Assembly: GCA_034698045.1 (NCBI GenBank)
Contig: JAQGAU010000458.1
Span: 1 to 27,851 of the forward strand
Length of the DNA: 27,851 nt
From: Paramacrobiotus richtersi
Taxonomy: Eukaryota; Tardigrada; Eutardigrada; Parachela; Macrobiotidae
Direction of reading: 5' to 3'
Positions 1 through 10,726 of this stretch are shown here, in pieces (the first letter of the stretch is position 1; every line of letters begins with the position of its first letter). The translations under genes and the position numbers were made by a program. A model generated the notes under the pieces. That model was not told the origin of the DNA. It did no database searches and worked only from the letters and a program-made list of their open reading frames with translations.

Positions 1-488
1 ATCATAATACTTCCAAAATTTTGCTCTTTCGTTTGCTTCATCGTTCAAGAATTGTGGTGCAAAACAGAACCAACTGCCGCACTTTGACGATCAGTGGAAA
101 AAGCAAAAACCGGAGCGTGGAGTTGCGAAGGGTACTCCCTCAACTGCAGAGTTGTGGTAATTTCCGTACACCTCGCTCTGTGGCTCATTTGCGCGGGCGC
201 GTACAGTACTGCTTGTCTTTCGTTGCAGTATCAAACAAGTAAGTACTAACCGAAAGTGCAAAGTACCAGAAACATGCGGTAACCTAACCGAGATTCCTAA
301 AGATAAAAACTATGTGACTTTGATTTGGTTTTCGGCAATGTACATATCTCTCGTTTCGAAACAGTTTTGTACACACAACTAGCTACACACAGAATAACAA
401 TACATTCTTCGTTTCTTTAACAGATAAAAATAAATAAAACTCGATTTTAGTTATCTGTTTATGGACGTTCACCATGTTTATCTTACAG
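1..488. other. sequence left of the kelch exon, no gene recognised
   Basis: It would be intron if the upstream exons lie outside the window. I looked for the exon-4 signature of the siblings (GNYLYCTE, LHFCRI) and did not find it. A 73-codon open frame at 21-242 has no recognisable motif and no ATG-led conserved partner. Confidence 0.4.
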
Positions 489-1014
489 ATACTGCCTGTG
501 TAACATGAAATTATCCGGCCATGACAAAATCGGATGCTTTATTTCGCATTGGTACAGAATTAATTGTAAGAGCGGGCCGGGCGACAGAGTGTTGGATCGA
601 TACTCCTATATTGAGCTGGCTAACCCCATCGGGGTGTACGACACCGACAATGACATATGGCAGATTCTCCCGGATTTGCCGTATCCCCGGATTGACAGCG
701 CCATGATCCAGTGTGGCTCGTTTTTGTACGTCATCGGCGGCACTGAGTATATGCCGGAACTGTCGGGAGAAGGTAACGCCCATCAATGTTTCCGCTTGGA
801 TCTGACAAAGTTGTCGGTTGGTCAATGGGAGCGAATCGCTGATCTGACGTATCCGCGAATTGAGCATTGCGCCAGAATTCGACGTGACCGCATCATCGTG
901 TACGGAGGTCGCACCCAAACAAAGGTGGGAGATAAAGGACGCACCTACTACGAGAAGGCACGATTGTCGGAGGCGTACGACGCTACGCTGAATGTCTGGA
1001 CTACCTTTGAATGA
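489..1014 (+). CDS. terminal kelch exon of a BTB-BACK-kelch gene (5' part outside window)
   Basis: This is the last exon of a KLHL-type gene. It starts after the acceptor TTATCTTACAG with one base completing a split codon, then reads YCLCNMKLSGHDKIGCF and continues open to TGA at 1012. The same phase and the same opening (LSG.DKIGCFIS.W) occur in the last exon of all other copies here. It carries kelch hallmarks: YDTDNDIWQILPDLPYPR, the glycine pair in LYVIGG, CFRLDLTKL, WERIADL and VYGG. The reading frame is undamaged. The sibling genes have their preceding exon 110-320 bp upstream, but nothing like it is found in positions 1-488. Either the intron is longer and runs off the edge, or this is an orphan exon. 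The predicted role is substrate recognition in a cytosolic CUL3 adaptor, by family analogy only. Confidence 0.75.
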
Positions 1015-1305
1015 AGTACGGTACGGTAGCACAGAATGGCTCATATGGATTGTGTGGATTGTATGTTTGTGTCAGTTCTTCTGTAAAACAAGCTTCTATT
1101 TCCAATCTCATTGTTATACATTAATATACATATTTGGTTGCACGTTTTTTTCTTCTGGCGATTGTATGCCTTGTATTTTCTTATGTGTGCGGCAGACTCT
1201 AAACTGAGCATTTCATTGACAACAGCCTGACAGGAGTGCCCCGTTAAGGTCAACATTCCGATACTGCATATGTGCTACATAATTACCCTTTTCTGTAATC
1301 CCCTT

Positions 1306-1569
1306 ATGGAGGAGTCAACCAATCCACAGCAGCAATCAGGAAGCTTTTCTAAGGATATGGTACTGATGCGTTAAAAGCTTTTTGTCAAGGTCGGCAGTGT
1401 GATACGCGATGGCACTATTACTTGGTACCGACAATTTCTGGTTCCAATTGGCGACAGTGTGTAATGCTCAACCCTTGTTGTAATTTGCAACTGGTCTTTC
1501 GAGAACTTTGGCGAATACATGTGCAAAAAGTTCCGTAAGAGAGTTTATTTTACAGTAATCTGCGTTTGA
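1306..1569 (+). pseudogene. possible relic of an immunoglobulin-like domain
   Basis: One frame from the ATG at 1306 to the TGA at 1567 reads through two in-frame stops, at 1372 and 1462. Between and after them are segments that look like an Ig fold. ITWYRQF matches the tryptophan strand, and STLVVICNWSFENFGEYMCK matches the L-x-I ... D-x-G-x-Y-x-C ending, with E replacing the usual D. The spacing from the W to the C is shorter than in an intact domain. I read it as a decayed exon or gene fragment, not an active gene. The call rests on motif shape only and could be chance. Confidence 0.3.
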
Positions 1570-3792
1570 TTTATATGTGCATGCATAACAGATCAGTTAT
1601 GATAACGTTTGTTAAAGCTAGCTTAATTTGATAAACAGGACTTATCAGGTATTCAACGCGCGACATGCTAAAAGAATTAACATTAATCAGCACAAACATT
1701 TGTTGAACAAGGTTGCACGCTAACTGACAGCAACACGATTTCATAACTTGTAATCGGTACAGTCTTTGAAAGGTCACCATTGTGCATGAAATGTGGTTCG
1801 ATTTTCCACTGCCCGCTTAGCCTATATACCATAGTCCATATTAGTGTACCGACACGTAAAATCAGCAGGTCATGAATAAATTGGTATTATTTTGCCCATA
1901 GACTGATTACAAGGGTTTTTGATACATGTTCTTCGCCAGATGTTACGTATTCGTAACAGCATCCGCCTTGTTAACGAGTGGTTACAGTAAAGACGATATT
2001 TTATTCACTGCAGCTGATACACCTGACAAAACGGAATAATCGGGAGAATAAGCGGAGAAAATTATTATTCATATGTGGATTATAACTTCTGGATAGCTTG
2101 CTACCGGCACAACCAACCATCGCAACAGAAACTGATATTCTCAGGCTTTTCCGGTAACCTGGATGCCAAGGTCAAGGACCAATCTTCATGAACACCATGC
2201 GGTTTACAATGACACACTTGTTTGAATTAGCATCCGAGATGTTTGTTGATATAAGTAATTGGATGTCTTTTTGTTGAGTATGTGCACACTTCGAGAAATG
2301 GCGCACAGCTGCAACAACTGCAAGGTACATGAATTTCACTACACTATTAGCATCTCTTTTTCTACGTAACCAGATTTTATGACGGGAAGAAACGCACATT
2401 GGATGTAGATGGTTTGTTACGCTTTTCCGGCATTCACATATTTCTAGTTGTTAAACTTTTTTCGGTGTTCTCAGTAAAGGCTACTAAACTGTTCATACCT
2501 GAAGTTAATCTTGCATATCAATGTTTACGTAGGAGCCTTTACTTCTGATGTCAAAAGCTTGTCCCATAAGCCCAGACAGCTTTTAGCTACTCAATACCGA
2601 AGTTGATTGGTTTCCTTCCACGAGCTTTGCGGAAACGTCACCTGGAATATGTATAGTAGGTAGCGCTTTAATTAAACCGTTGACCATATTCAAATATGTA
2701 TCAATTTGCCAGTCACATGGCATTGCATAGATTTAACAACTCCCACACCGCTCCCATTATGTTTTGTGAAAAATGATGGATCATTAATGTTTTCACCAGG
2801 GCTCTTGTATTCTTTATTACTGTATATGGTAAGACCGCAGCGTAAGCACCTTGAACCGCCGGCGAATATGTATATATACACAGGAGTGCAGTACTGCAAC
2901 ATCAATATTAATGATAACAAAAGACAGCGTCATATGGATGCTGCCGGGGTTAGTAAAGGACGGTCGTGCTGTAGAAACGTGTGGAAATCATTATCACCGT
3001 CATTGCACTTCTATGCGTCTTCAACCAAACATGTCTTACAGGCTATTGTTCAACATTATCCACCCATGCAAATGGTCTGACCTTACCTACTATGGCAATT
3101 GACTGATATGTGCCATAATGCAAACTGCCATTTGATCACAAAAACAAATAATATTGGTACTTTTTGTACTGTTCTGCTATTGCTCATTGCTATACGTGCC
3201 AGGATCCAAACTGCAACTTGATCACAAAAACAAATAGTATTGTTACTTCTTATGTTGCTCAGTTATCTTCGCAGCGCCTCTGCCGGTGTACATGCGAAAA
3301 CAAACCCTCGACACCGCTGTTTATGAATGAAACCTGGCGCATGTGATCTTATGTGCCAAGGCCATTTACTTCCTTTGCATATAAAAGCATCATCCCCATG
3401 CAGTCTTAATTAACCCAGCAGGGATTGGGATTGTGCCTGCGTCATTACCTAGAACTTGTTGACTCAGGACTACTTTGCAGTTAATGCATGATGTTATTAA
3501 AATCCTCTAAGCCAAACTGTCACGAGAGGATGGAGTGTCATAAACTGGATAACGGTGGAAGCAGAGGATAATTAATTTTTTGGTCGTGTGCGGGCGATCA
3601 CGCGGCATCAAAGAAATACTTGACTTTTGTTGTGATCATAAATTAAATTATCAATAGTCGTAGATTGGCACTCTTGTCTTGGAGTACTGACTGTACTGTA
3701 TTGTCATCAACAGAACTGCGAGCAGTACTTTGACAAAGTGATTCATCCACATCTGCAGGATCGCGTTCTATGTTGACAAAGTATGCAGCATT
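1570..3792. other. intergenic region, no gene recognised
   Basis: About 2.2 kb between the first kelch exon and the GPCR. Open frames are under 125 codons, carry no motif I recognise and have no convincing splice context. The only structure noted is an 86-bp-period direct repeat near 3090-3245, listed separately. The distal part presumably contains the GPCR promoter, but no element stands out. Confidence 0.4.
3090..3245. repeat. imperfect direct repeat, period about 86 bp
   Basis: Two copies share TTGATCACAAAAACAAATA at about 3131 and 3217. The flanks CTAT..C..TTG..TATA/TGTGCCA and AAACTGC also match, so the similar block runs from about 3090 into the 3150s and again from about 3176 to 3243. 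It is an old tandem duplication in non-coding DNA. Confidence 0.6.
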
Positions 3793-4737
3793 ATGAATAA
3801 CAGCACATTTACGTACAACACGTCCGGAGACGATTCCATCTGGACACAATACAAAATCAGCCTGAATGTATGGCTGGTTTTCATGACGACCTTTGGCTTC
3901 CTAGGCGCCGCGTTGAATCTCCTCTTAATATCTGGAATTATCACATCCCTCCGGCTCCGGTCAGGATCCGGAATCCTGATCCTCAACTCCCTTTTCCTAA
4001 ACTTCATACTATGCTTAATCGAAATGCCGATGATGGCGTTCGCGGCATACTTTGGTGAACAAGCCCACAGACGACCCGCGAATTTCTGCCCGTTTCTTGC
4101 GCTGTTCTACAACTCCAACGTGTATTCCGCTGACTGGGCGCAGTTTTCCATTGCGGTTAACCGGTTTGTCGCTGTATTATTCCCGCACTCGTACCGACAC
4201 TGGACAAAACCAATCGCCCTTGTACCGATGTTGTTACTACCGTATATCGTACCGTTTGCGTTTGACACTGTCCTGTTTTATGATATCGGTGGGCATTTGC
4301 AGGCGATGAAACCCTGGGGTGCCTGTGGAATCGCGCTGTTTCGTGGCAGTAATGTATACACTATTTTGCTGGTGTTTTGTGTGGCTGTACCACTTATCCT
4401 TGTTTTTCTGTTTTATTCGGCCATTTTTATCTTTATTTGGTCCAGAACATCCATATTGACTCAGCAAGTATCGGATATGCCGGATACTAAGAATCAAGCA
4501 CAAGGTCAAAACACCGCACTGCTGGCAAAACGCTATAGGACTGTAAAGATGCTGTTTTGGTCTGCAATGTGGTATGCTGTGACCATGATTCCCGCGCCGA
4601 TCGCTTCGGGATTGTTTCCGGTGGAATACAATTCGCAACCGTTTGTGCAGCTGATATTACGTGCGTTGCTGTTATTCTGCTATGCGACCATTCCGGTAAA
4701 GTGCATTCTTTTAGCAAATAACATTAGAAAGGCTTGA
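3793..4737 (+). CDS. rhodopsin-like (family A) G-protein-coupled receptor, intronless
   Basis: This single open frame of 314 residues has seven hydrophobic segments at roughly 24-50, 61-87, 99-125, 139-160, 186-213, 249-272 and 283-306. The N-terminus is short and has N-glycosylation sequons (NNST, NTS), as expected for an extracellular end. Family-A landmarks are N42 in TM1 (GAALNLLLI), C99 at the top of TM3 paired with a cysteine in loop 2 (WGACG), an NRF triplet at 123-125 in the DRY place, and a TM5 proline. Several usual residues differ. The TM2 aspartate position appears to be N70, TM6 has no CWxP, and TM7 ends YATIPVKC instead of NPxxY. The intracellular loop 3 is moderate and the tail is very short. 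The ligand is unknown. The receptor presumably signals at the plasma membrane. The start is the first in-frame ATG before TM1. Confidence 0.85.
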   Translation: MNNSTFTYNTSGDDSIWTQYKISLNVWLVFMTTFGFLGAALNLLLISGIITSLRLRSGSGILILNSLFLNFILCLIEMPMMAFAAYFGEQAHRRPANFCPFLALFYNSNVYSADWAQFSIAVNRFVAVLFPHSYRHWTKPIALVPMLLLPYIVPFAFDTVLFYDIGGHLQAMKPWGACGIALFRGSNVYTILLVFCVAVPLILVFLFYSAIFIFIWSRTSILTQQVSDMPDTKNQAQGQNTALLAKRYRTVKMLFWSAMWYAVTMIPAPIASGLFPVEYNSQPFVQLILRALLLFCYATIPVKCILLANNIRKA

Positions 4738-6150
4738 GAAAAGCATATTCCCAACATACTAAAAGTATATATTTTTTCAGCTGATATATCTAGCGAAAAC
4801 CGCGGATTACAGACATCGAGTGGCTGTTGTGTTGAAAAAGATATCGCCGTGCTGTAATCAGTGTCGCATTGGCAGTGTATCCTTTGCAACCAGCTTTAAG
4901 CTGTCCCGTGGAACCAATGTCGTGGTTACGGCAGTCTCTCAAAGTTTAGGATAATCCGTTTGTGGACTGGTAGTACGCGGATACCCTGATCGTTCACCAT
5001 TTAATGTCACGTGGCACTTATTAATATAATTTTACTACTTAATCAATAGCTATTCACGGAGAGGATCTGTATGGCTTGATGTACGCCTGACAGTGCAATA
5101 CAACTGATGCGCAGTGGTTACATGAACTTAATTAAAAGTTTGTTCCATACACATGCGGTGCACCACAGCCGCTCGATGGTTATCAAGACAACAGTGGCAC
5201 TGTTTAATCTGCATACTGATGTACTATTGCACTGTTCACTCAGTGAACTTCACTGTTTATTCTGCATACATGTATATTGAATTTTAGTGAACAAAGCTGC
5301 TATGTTTTGTTGACGATTACCGCGCGGCTGGCTGCAATATGATGTATGTAATACAATTATTGTATGTTCAGCCATCTTTGTGGAGGAAACACTCTCACAG
5401 ATCCACATAGCGCTCGGACACTTTGTCCAGCCTGAGAATATCTGGAGAACGTCCCAGAAACACATCTCACTCCAGAAAGGTCAACCATCAGAATGGCACC
5501 ATGTACCAGAAATGCCAGCGGTTAGTGCGCGAAAGCGGCTACAATATATGACCACATATGAACAGTTTTTAACCTAATTAATCCAAAACGACACACTGTT
5601 TGTCGATGGTGGCGCAGATGCCACCAGCTGCAGATTTACAACAAATAGATTTTCGTTTAACCGATCCGCTCCGTCGACGGTGCCGAGGTGGGACGTCGCG
5701 TTAAGCCACGCTGAATTGCCAGCGATAAACGTTGTCGGAGGTATTCGTGAGAGCGGGGTTTGCCTGTGTGTTCCCTTCAGCCGTTTACCGATGTCCTTCA
5801 CCAAGAACATAGCCGATGATTCCCATGCTCCAAGGGTTTCAAACTCAAGTGGTTCGAACAGGAAGCGGCCTTCCAGATACGAATGCAGTTAAAAAATGTG
5901 ACATAAGCTGATGTACTTGTCGAAGTACCTTTGCCATGAAACTGGCATGTCAACTACGCTGTCTGCGGTTCGTTCTCCATGATTCAGCGTAACACACCGG
6001 TGAAACATACGACATACAAACAGTTGCTAGGTACGTAGTAAAACCTGTTGTTAATTGGCTAACATTTGCAGTTTTGTACGCAGCGGTGAAATGAAAACAA
6101 TTGCCTGTTACCATATAATTTAAAGGCTTACGCTTGTTGGGAATACTTTG
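4738..6150. other. intergenic region, one unassigned open frame
   Basis: No convincing gene is seen. A 104-codon stop-free frame runs from 5578 to 5892 on the + strand. It contains NDTLFVDGGADAT and VVGG, faintly kelch-like, but it has no upstream ATG and no shared exon structure with the kelch family here. The opposite strand is open over much of it too, so chance is likely. A perfect 6-bp-stem inverted repeat (GGTGGC, GCCACC) lies at about 5608-5625. Confidence 0.3.
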
Positions 6151-6529
6151 ACAGTATGTATGTGTTCGGTATAGTTTCACAAATATGGTTATATACATGT
6201 ATAGTATGTAAGGAAGTGTATACGTTTATACGTCTGGAACTAACTGCGAATAAGGAACTGACGACAACCGGAAATACCCGGCTCGCGAAGGCTTGGTTTC
6301 TCCATTTCAGAATAGTGACTATGCTGAGAATACAGGAGTCCGTCAAAACAGCTAATAAACATGTGACATTTCCGATAAAATAAATTACCCATACAGGCCA
6401 TACTGACAATGAGAACATACTGAATCGGCGCGTGTTACAAGATTTCGCGGAACTCTCGCTGATCCAGAAGCCCGCCCACTTTAAAAGCGGAGCCCGACCC
6501 TCGGAATTTTCCATTACCCATCAGCCAAT

Positions 6530-6625
6530 GAGGTACGAGTGATTAGGCGTGCTTCAGCAGGCCAGGCTAAACGTGTTTCAGATGCTTCATTATGGAATGC
6601 CACATGGCTGTACGTGTGCAAAAAC
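6530..6625 (+). promoter_or_regulatory. conserved upstream element block of copy A (CCAAT and ACGTGTGCA)
   Basis: The block contains ATCAGCCAATGAGGT with CCAAT at 6535-6539, and 76 bp further TACGTGTGCA at 6611-6620, about 265 and 189 bp before the start codon. The same pair in the same order and similar spacing precedes copies D and E while surrounding sequence has drifted. CCAAT is the usual NF-Y site. ACGTG is the core bound by bHLH-PAS and related factors. Regulatory function is inferred from conservation among paralogs. Confidence 0.45.
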
Positions 6626-6799
6626 CGCTCTTATTTCCCTTCGCGCCGTGATTTCGTTCTGTAGGATCTTCTATTATTCTTCCCCGATAAGACAGATTTT
6701 TCGGAATTTTAGCGAATAGCGTTGAGCACCAACTTCACTGTCATCTCGATTCTCGGTACTGAAGTACAGTCAAGTACTAAAAGCAAAAAGAAGCAAAAC

Positions 6800-8985
6800 A
6801 TGGAGGGAGAGAAGACATATCCTGGTGGAGCTATCCACGTAAGTACCACAGACAGAAACGTTTTTACTTCTGGTCCTTCTTCTACTCCTTAGTCAAGCTC
6901 AATAAACTTAATCTACGTTTTCAGACACAAAAACACGAATCTGCGTTGGAGGAATCTATGAACACCAAGCCTTACAGCAAAATCAAGCTATCCATCGGCG
7001 TCGATCTCGTCTCGGCCGACAAACAGGGACTCATCGAAACGTCGCCGTATTTCGCCTCGCTCCTCAAATTCCACGCCGATGATAATCTAGATGTTGTCAC
7101 CTTGGTCCTTCCCGAGAACGTAAATATGGACAGTTTTTTTGCCGTGCTGTACAGTCTGTCGAATGCGAAGGTGAAACTCGATTTCTGCGCGACAAACTTG
7201 TGGGACTTTATCGTTGTCGCCAAGTACCTCCAGCTGGACCAGCTTGAAGAAGAATGCTGTGCTGCGCTGCAGAAACTTTTGCTACAGTTGGGAATGGACG
7301 AAGTCGTTCAAATGTGGCAGAAGGCGCATGCGTGTGCCTTTGGGAAGGTTGTGGCTGTTGTTGTAGCAGGCATTTCGCTTAGAATGGGAAGTGCCAGCCT
7401 GTCCAATGAGTTTCTGGATTTGACTGCCGAGGAATTGGTCGCACTGATGTCCGATGATGGATTCTTGCCGTTAACGAAGGAACACGTTTTCAAGGTAAAT
7501 ACGTTAGTAGCGGGCCACGGCTCCGATTTGCTTTAGTTAATTTTTGAACAATTTTACGTTTGATAATTTTTGTTAGGGTAATTTTAGTTATAATTTTAGT
7601 ATTTTTTAATTTAATTTTTAGAATTTTTGCGTTTCATTGCCAGCACCAACGTTGGATAAGCGGATATTGCCATAGACTGCAGTGTTAAATTTGCACAATC
7701 TGTTTTCAAATCCCCTATCAAAATCAAATAATTCTATCATGCAGTAAGTCTTGACTCTCCGCACGAGCATGTAAAGCACTTCGGCAATGAGATGTTTCGT
7801 TACTAATTTTGCTTCGACACTGCGACGAGCTTATACATATCGGTACTGTAGGCTGTCGATGCTTGGTACGAACACGATCCGAAGAGCCGGAAAGAGCCTG
7901 ATGTTTTAAAGCCGATGATAACTGAACTTCTACACAGTGGCTCTCGGTCTAACGATATCCTGGAGTCCTTGGTCGACCAGTCAGTAGAGTCGGAAATGGC
8001 ACCAATGGAAGCGAACAAGGACTTGGCGGGTAAGAACAGCACGAACATGATCATTTCGTCACATCTTGTGAGGAAGGTTCCTCAGCTGCGTTCTGTGTGA
8101 TATAGTTCGGAATGCCCTTGATGAAGGCGATACCGGCGATGCCATTATTGTCGGAAACTATCTTTACTGTACTGAGACCACAGAATCAGAAGATAATTAC
8201 AAAATGAAGACCTCCAGGCTGCATTTCTGTCGGATTGATCAGAGCACACAAGAACGCACGAGGCTGGATTGGATGGGAGGAGATGCATGGGAGCCATTCG
8301 ACTCGGACTGTGTTCCCCCCAGGTGAGCCGACTTTTGTATTCGGCAGTCGATAATATTTTCGCACTACTAATACACAGGTTGATAGTTGACCGGAAAACT
8401 TGTAGAAAAATAGCTTGTCCAGTCTCTCAACAGCTTCTGTGATGTTTTCCTTGTAGATGTCGTTTGTTCAACGTGAAACTATCGGGCTGTGACAAAATCG
8501 GATGCTTTATTTCATGCTGGAGATGCGTAGAATCAGGCGGCGGGAGAATTTGGTGGAAGGCTAATATTCTTGACCTCGCTAACCACATCGAGTTATACGA
8601 CATTAACACTGGCACGTGGAATCTTCTTCCGGACTTGCCGTTTCCCCGCACAGACACCGCGGTGATCCAGTATGGTGCGTTTTTGTACGTTATCGGCGGT
8701 ACCGAGGCGGTGTCTCTGGGTGGAGAGGATAACGGTGGTCACTGCTACCGCTTGGATCTGACCAAGTTGACGGCAGGTCGCTTTGAGGATCATCTGGATG
8801 GTGAATGGGAGCGAATCGCCGATCTGAATAAGCCGCGGAAGGGGCACTCTGTCAGAATTCAATATGGTCGTGTCATCGTATATGGAGGTAAGACCGAAGA
8901 GAAAATGGATTACTATAGTCGTTTCGTAAAGGCAGGCTGCTCCGAGGCGTACGACACGACGCTGAATATCTGGCGTACCTTTTAA
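6800..8985 (+). CDS. copy A: intact BTB-BACK-kelch (KLHL-like) protein, five exons
   Basis: Exons are 6800-6838, 6925-7494, 7852-8029, 8106-8322 and 8457-8985, all with GT–AG borders and phases 0, 0, 1, 2, giving 510 residues. Exon 1 encodes MEGEKTYPGGAIH. Exon 2 holds a BTB/POZ domain (about 32-130: ETSPYFASLLKFHADDN, then NLWDFIVVAKYLQLDQLEEE) and most of a BACK domain (FLDLTAEELVALMSDDGF). The intron cuts BACK exactly after VFK, and exon 3 resumes AVDAWYEHDPKSRK. Exons 4 and 5 carry about four kelch-like motifs (GNYLYCTE, YDINTGTWNLLPDLPFPR, LYVIGG, WERIADL, VYGG), fewer than the usual six. Family knowledge suggests a CUL3 ubiquitin-ligase substrate adaptor. The histidine normally in the BTB A-H-[KR] motif is replaced (ADKQGL). 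The stop falls one codon earlier than in copies C and D (TAA in place of GAA). Confidence 0.85.
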
Positions 8986-9390
8986 TGAATTACGGGAGCG
9001 AAGAATGATTTTTGTTCTTTCATTTTTCTGTTAGAAAGCTTTGGCTACGAATCTTAACTGATACATGTTTCCGTATAAATACATAACTGTTCCCAGCATG
9101 CTGTCCGTTGTCTTACTTTTTCTTTTTGTTAGTATTCTTTGTCGTATCCTGCAGGGTGGCATCGTGTTTGTAATTTTCCTTTTTCTCGTATTGTATTAAT
9201 CTGGCTAAATTCGCTTTTATTTTGGCACTTTCTGCCTTTCATTAAATCAGCCAGCAAGCTTGCAGCATTCACTGCACAGTACATACCTGTGCGAAACAGA
9301 AAGCGGAATTCTAGGAGTGTGTCAACAATGAACCAAAACAATATAAGAATATCAATGTAAGAATATAAGTTACCTGTTACAAAACATTAT
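8986..9390 (+). repeat. duplicated 3' flank of copy A
   Basis: Sequence after the stop is recognisably shared with the 3' flanks of copies C, D and E. Shared pieces are GATACATGTTTCCGTA, ATTAAATCAGCCAGCAAGCTTGCAGCA and a CATACCTGTGCGAAAC-type segment. It probably contains the 3' UTR. No clear AATAAA is seen in this copy. Confidence 0.55.
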
Positions 9391-9496
9391 GTCAATTATC
9401 CTGGCTAGCTACGGGATACCAACCTGGAAGGCATCTTTTTAAGAAACTGTAGAATTTAACACTGTAGTTAGCACTAGAACTTTCACTGAAGTAACA

Positions 9497-9935
9497 GGTC
9501 AAATAGCTGCGACAGGACAGCTGCGACCTTTTTAGTACAGGACTCCTGCGACCTTTTTCCGCGCACACTACTGGAGGTACTTTTGTGGTTCATTCGGTGG
9601 CTTACTGACATGGATGAGAAGCCATGTATACAGCTGTCGAAGTTCTCTAGCAGCTTATGTGTGATCTGCACTATATTAGCATCAGCAAAATGCTGTGTGA
9701 AAAAAAAAATACTGGTGAGTCAAGCTATATCGCAGACTCGACAATAGGTGTATTTGCTCATTGCGGGCGCATCTTTTGATGCAGACGGGCAGCAAAAATA
9801 AACGGTCGTGAGTTGTACGGCCATGTACTAATATTGAAGATATCTTTTCCCGTTTGTTCGACAAGGAAGACAGTGTAGTCCAGCTGCGTACGTTGAAGTA
9901 CTAGATGGACATGTACTTCGAAGCATTTCTATACA
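9497..9935 (-). pseudogene. decayed beta-1,4-galactosyltransferase copy
   Basis: Read on the minus strand, this stretch matches pieces of the galactosyltransferase at the right edge. From 9920 downward it gives VLQRTQLDYTVFLVEQTGK then DIFN, which is the family block before the first intron seen in the intact gene. Near 9700 it gives TQHFADAN (intact: AKHFADVN), and near 9630 LYTWLLIHVSKPPNEP (intact: LYTWLLVDVGKPPNAP) followed by an early stop. The segments carrying the DVD metal motif and the WGWGGEDDD motif are missing, and stops and frameshifts separate the pieces. Large internal deletions make it non-functional. Its position downstream of copy A mirrors the intact gene downstream of copy E. 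Confidence 0.75.
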
Positions 9936-10027
9936 AATACAAATGCGTGTAATAGGATTAGGTAAATTATACAGTTACACGCCGTAAAATAATGTTTTTA
10001 TCGTTGGTTACGTTGCGTATGAGCGAA

Positions 10028-10049
10028 CGTTGCGTATGAAAACGCAACG
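10028..10049. repeat. perfect 8-bp inverted repeat
   Basis: CGTTGCGT and ACGCAACG are separated by six bases. A further direct copy of CGTTGCGTATGA lies just upstream at about 10011. No function is evident. Confidence 0.4.
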
Positions 10050-10301
10050 GGAAGGACGAACGCGTAGGTGGGGTTCGGCGGCCGAAACGAGTACGTCGGT
10101 ATACAGATAGCGCTGGAAACGCCATGCCAGCAAGTACCTTGCGGCTGAATTACAGATACGAGCTGAACGTCTGGCCGGTGTCGGGAGCATTAGCTTCGCG
10201 AATTCTTGGGCTTTTGTAGGAGTTTACGGCACTTCATGGCCGTACTGAAATAAAGTAGGCATCCTATTGGCTCAATGCGAATTAAAGCAAAGCGGTATTA
10301 G

Positions 10302-10524
10302 AGAATCGGATGCCTTATGTCGTATTGGCGGTGTGCGCCTAAAGCGGTATTCTTAAACCCGAGCACGCCATTATGTATACGACAACAACATTGATACAAG
10401 GAATCCTCTTCCGCATTTGCCAGTTCCCCAGATTGACACCCCGGTCATTCAGTATGGTTTCTTTTTGTACGTAATCGGCGGCAACGAGAACACGGAGCAT
10501 ATTGCCGGAGAAGATAACGCGTGA
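10302..10524 (+). pseudogene. relic of a kelch terminal exon
   Basis: AGAATCGGATGCCTTATGTC reads RIGCLMS and continues YWRC, matching KIGCFISCWRC at the start of the kelch exon. After a short scrambled segment with at least one frameshift near 10370, the frame from 10378 reads YDNNIDTRN, then PLPHLPVPQIDTPVIQYGFF and LYVIGGNE. It ends at TGA 10522 in the middle of what should be the GEDNA.HCYRLDL stretch. No upstream BTB exon is found nearby. It is a dead fragment, most similar in order and spacing to the kelch exons of this cluster. Confidence 0.8.
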
Positions 10525-10726
10525 ATAGAACTATGACAAATTAGCAAGAAAGTGACTGAACACATTTTTACGTAATGTTACTACTTCACAGATCATTTTA
10601 CAAGAAATGTGTTGGCACTTTCCGCATGATACACGTAGTGTCACTTTTGTGTAAGATTTCTAGCAACACGGTACCAAAAAACAATGAATTCTCCATTATT
10701 AGTTAACACGGGGCAGAAGTCGAATC

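Noticed and set aside
2706-3102. Two overlapping plus-strand frames (124 and 83 codons), one with VIWMLPGLVKDG and CGNHYHRHC
   Set aside because: The cysteine/histidine spacing fits no zinc-binding family I know, and neither frame shows splice or homology support.
5578-5892. 104-codon plus-strand frame containing NDTLFVDGG
   Set aside because: It has no start codon, splice context or continuing kelch motifs, and the opposite strand is also open over much of the stretch.
6128-6514. 128-codon minus-strand frame upstream of copy A, with a hydrophobic stretch and a partly similar frame upstream of copy D (19691-19957)
   Set aside because: The similarity follows from the duplicated upstream DNA. 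Indels shift the frame between copies, and D has a stop where A has a cysteine codon, so coding constraint is not supported.
10008-10190. 60-codon minus-strand frame that could be an N-terminal part of the galactosyltransferase relic
   Set aside because: No family motif is readable in it. A faint IPYRxRAEHL-like match lies on the opposite strand and in broken frame, so I treat it as chance.
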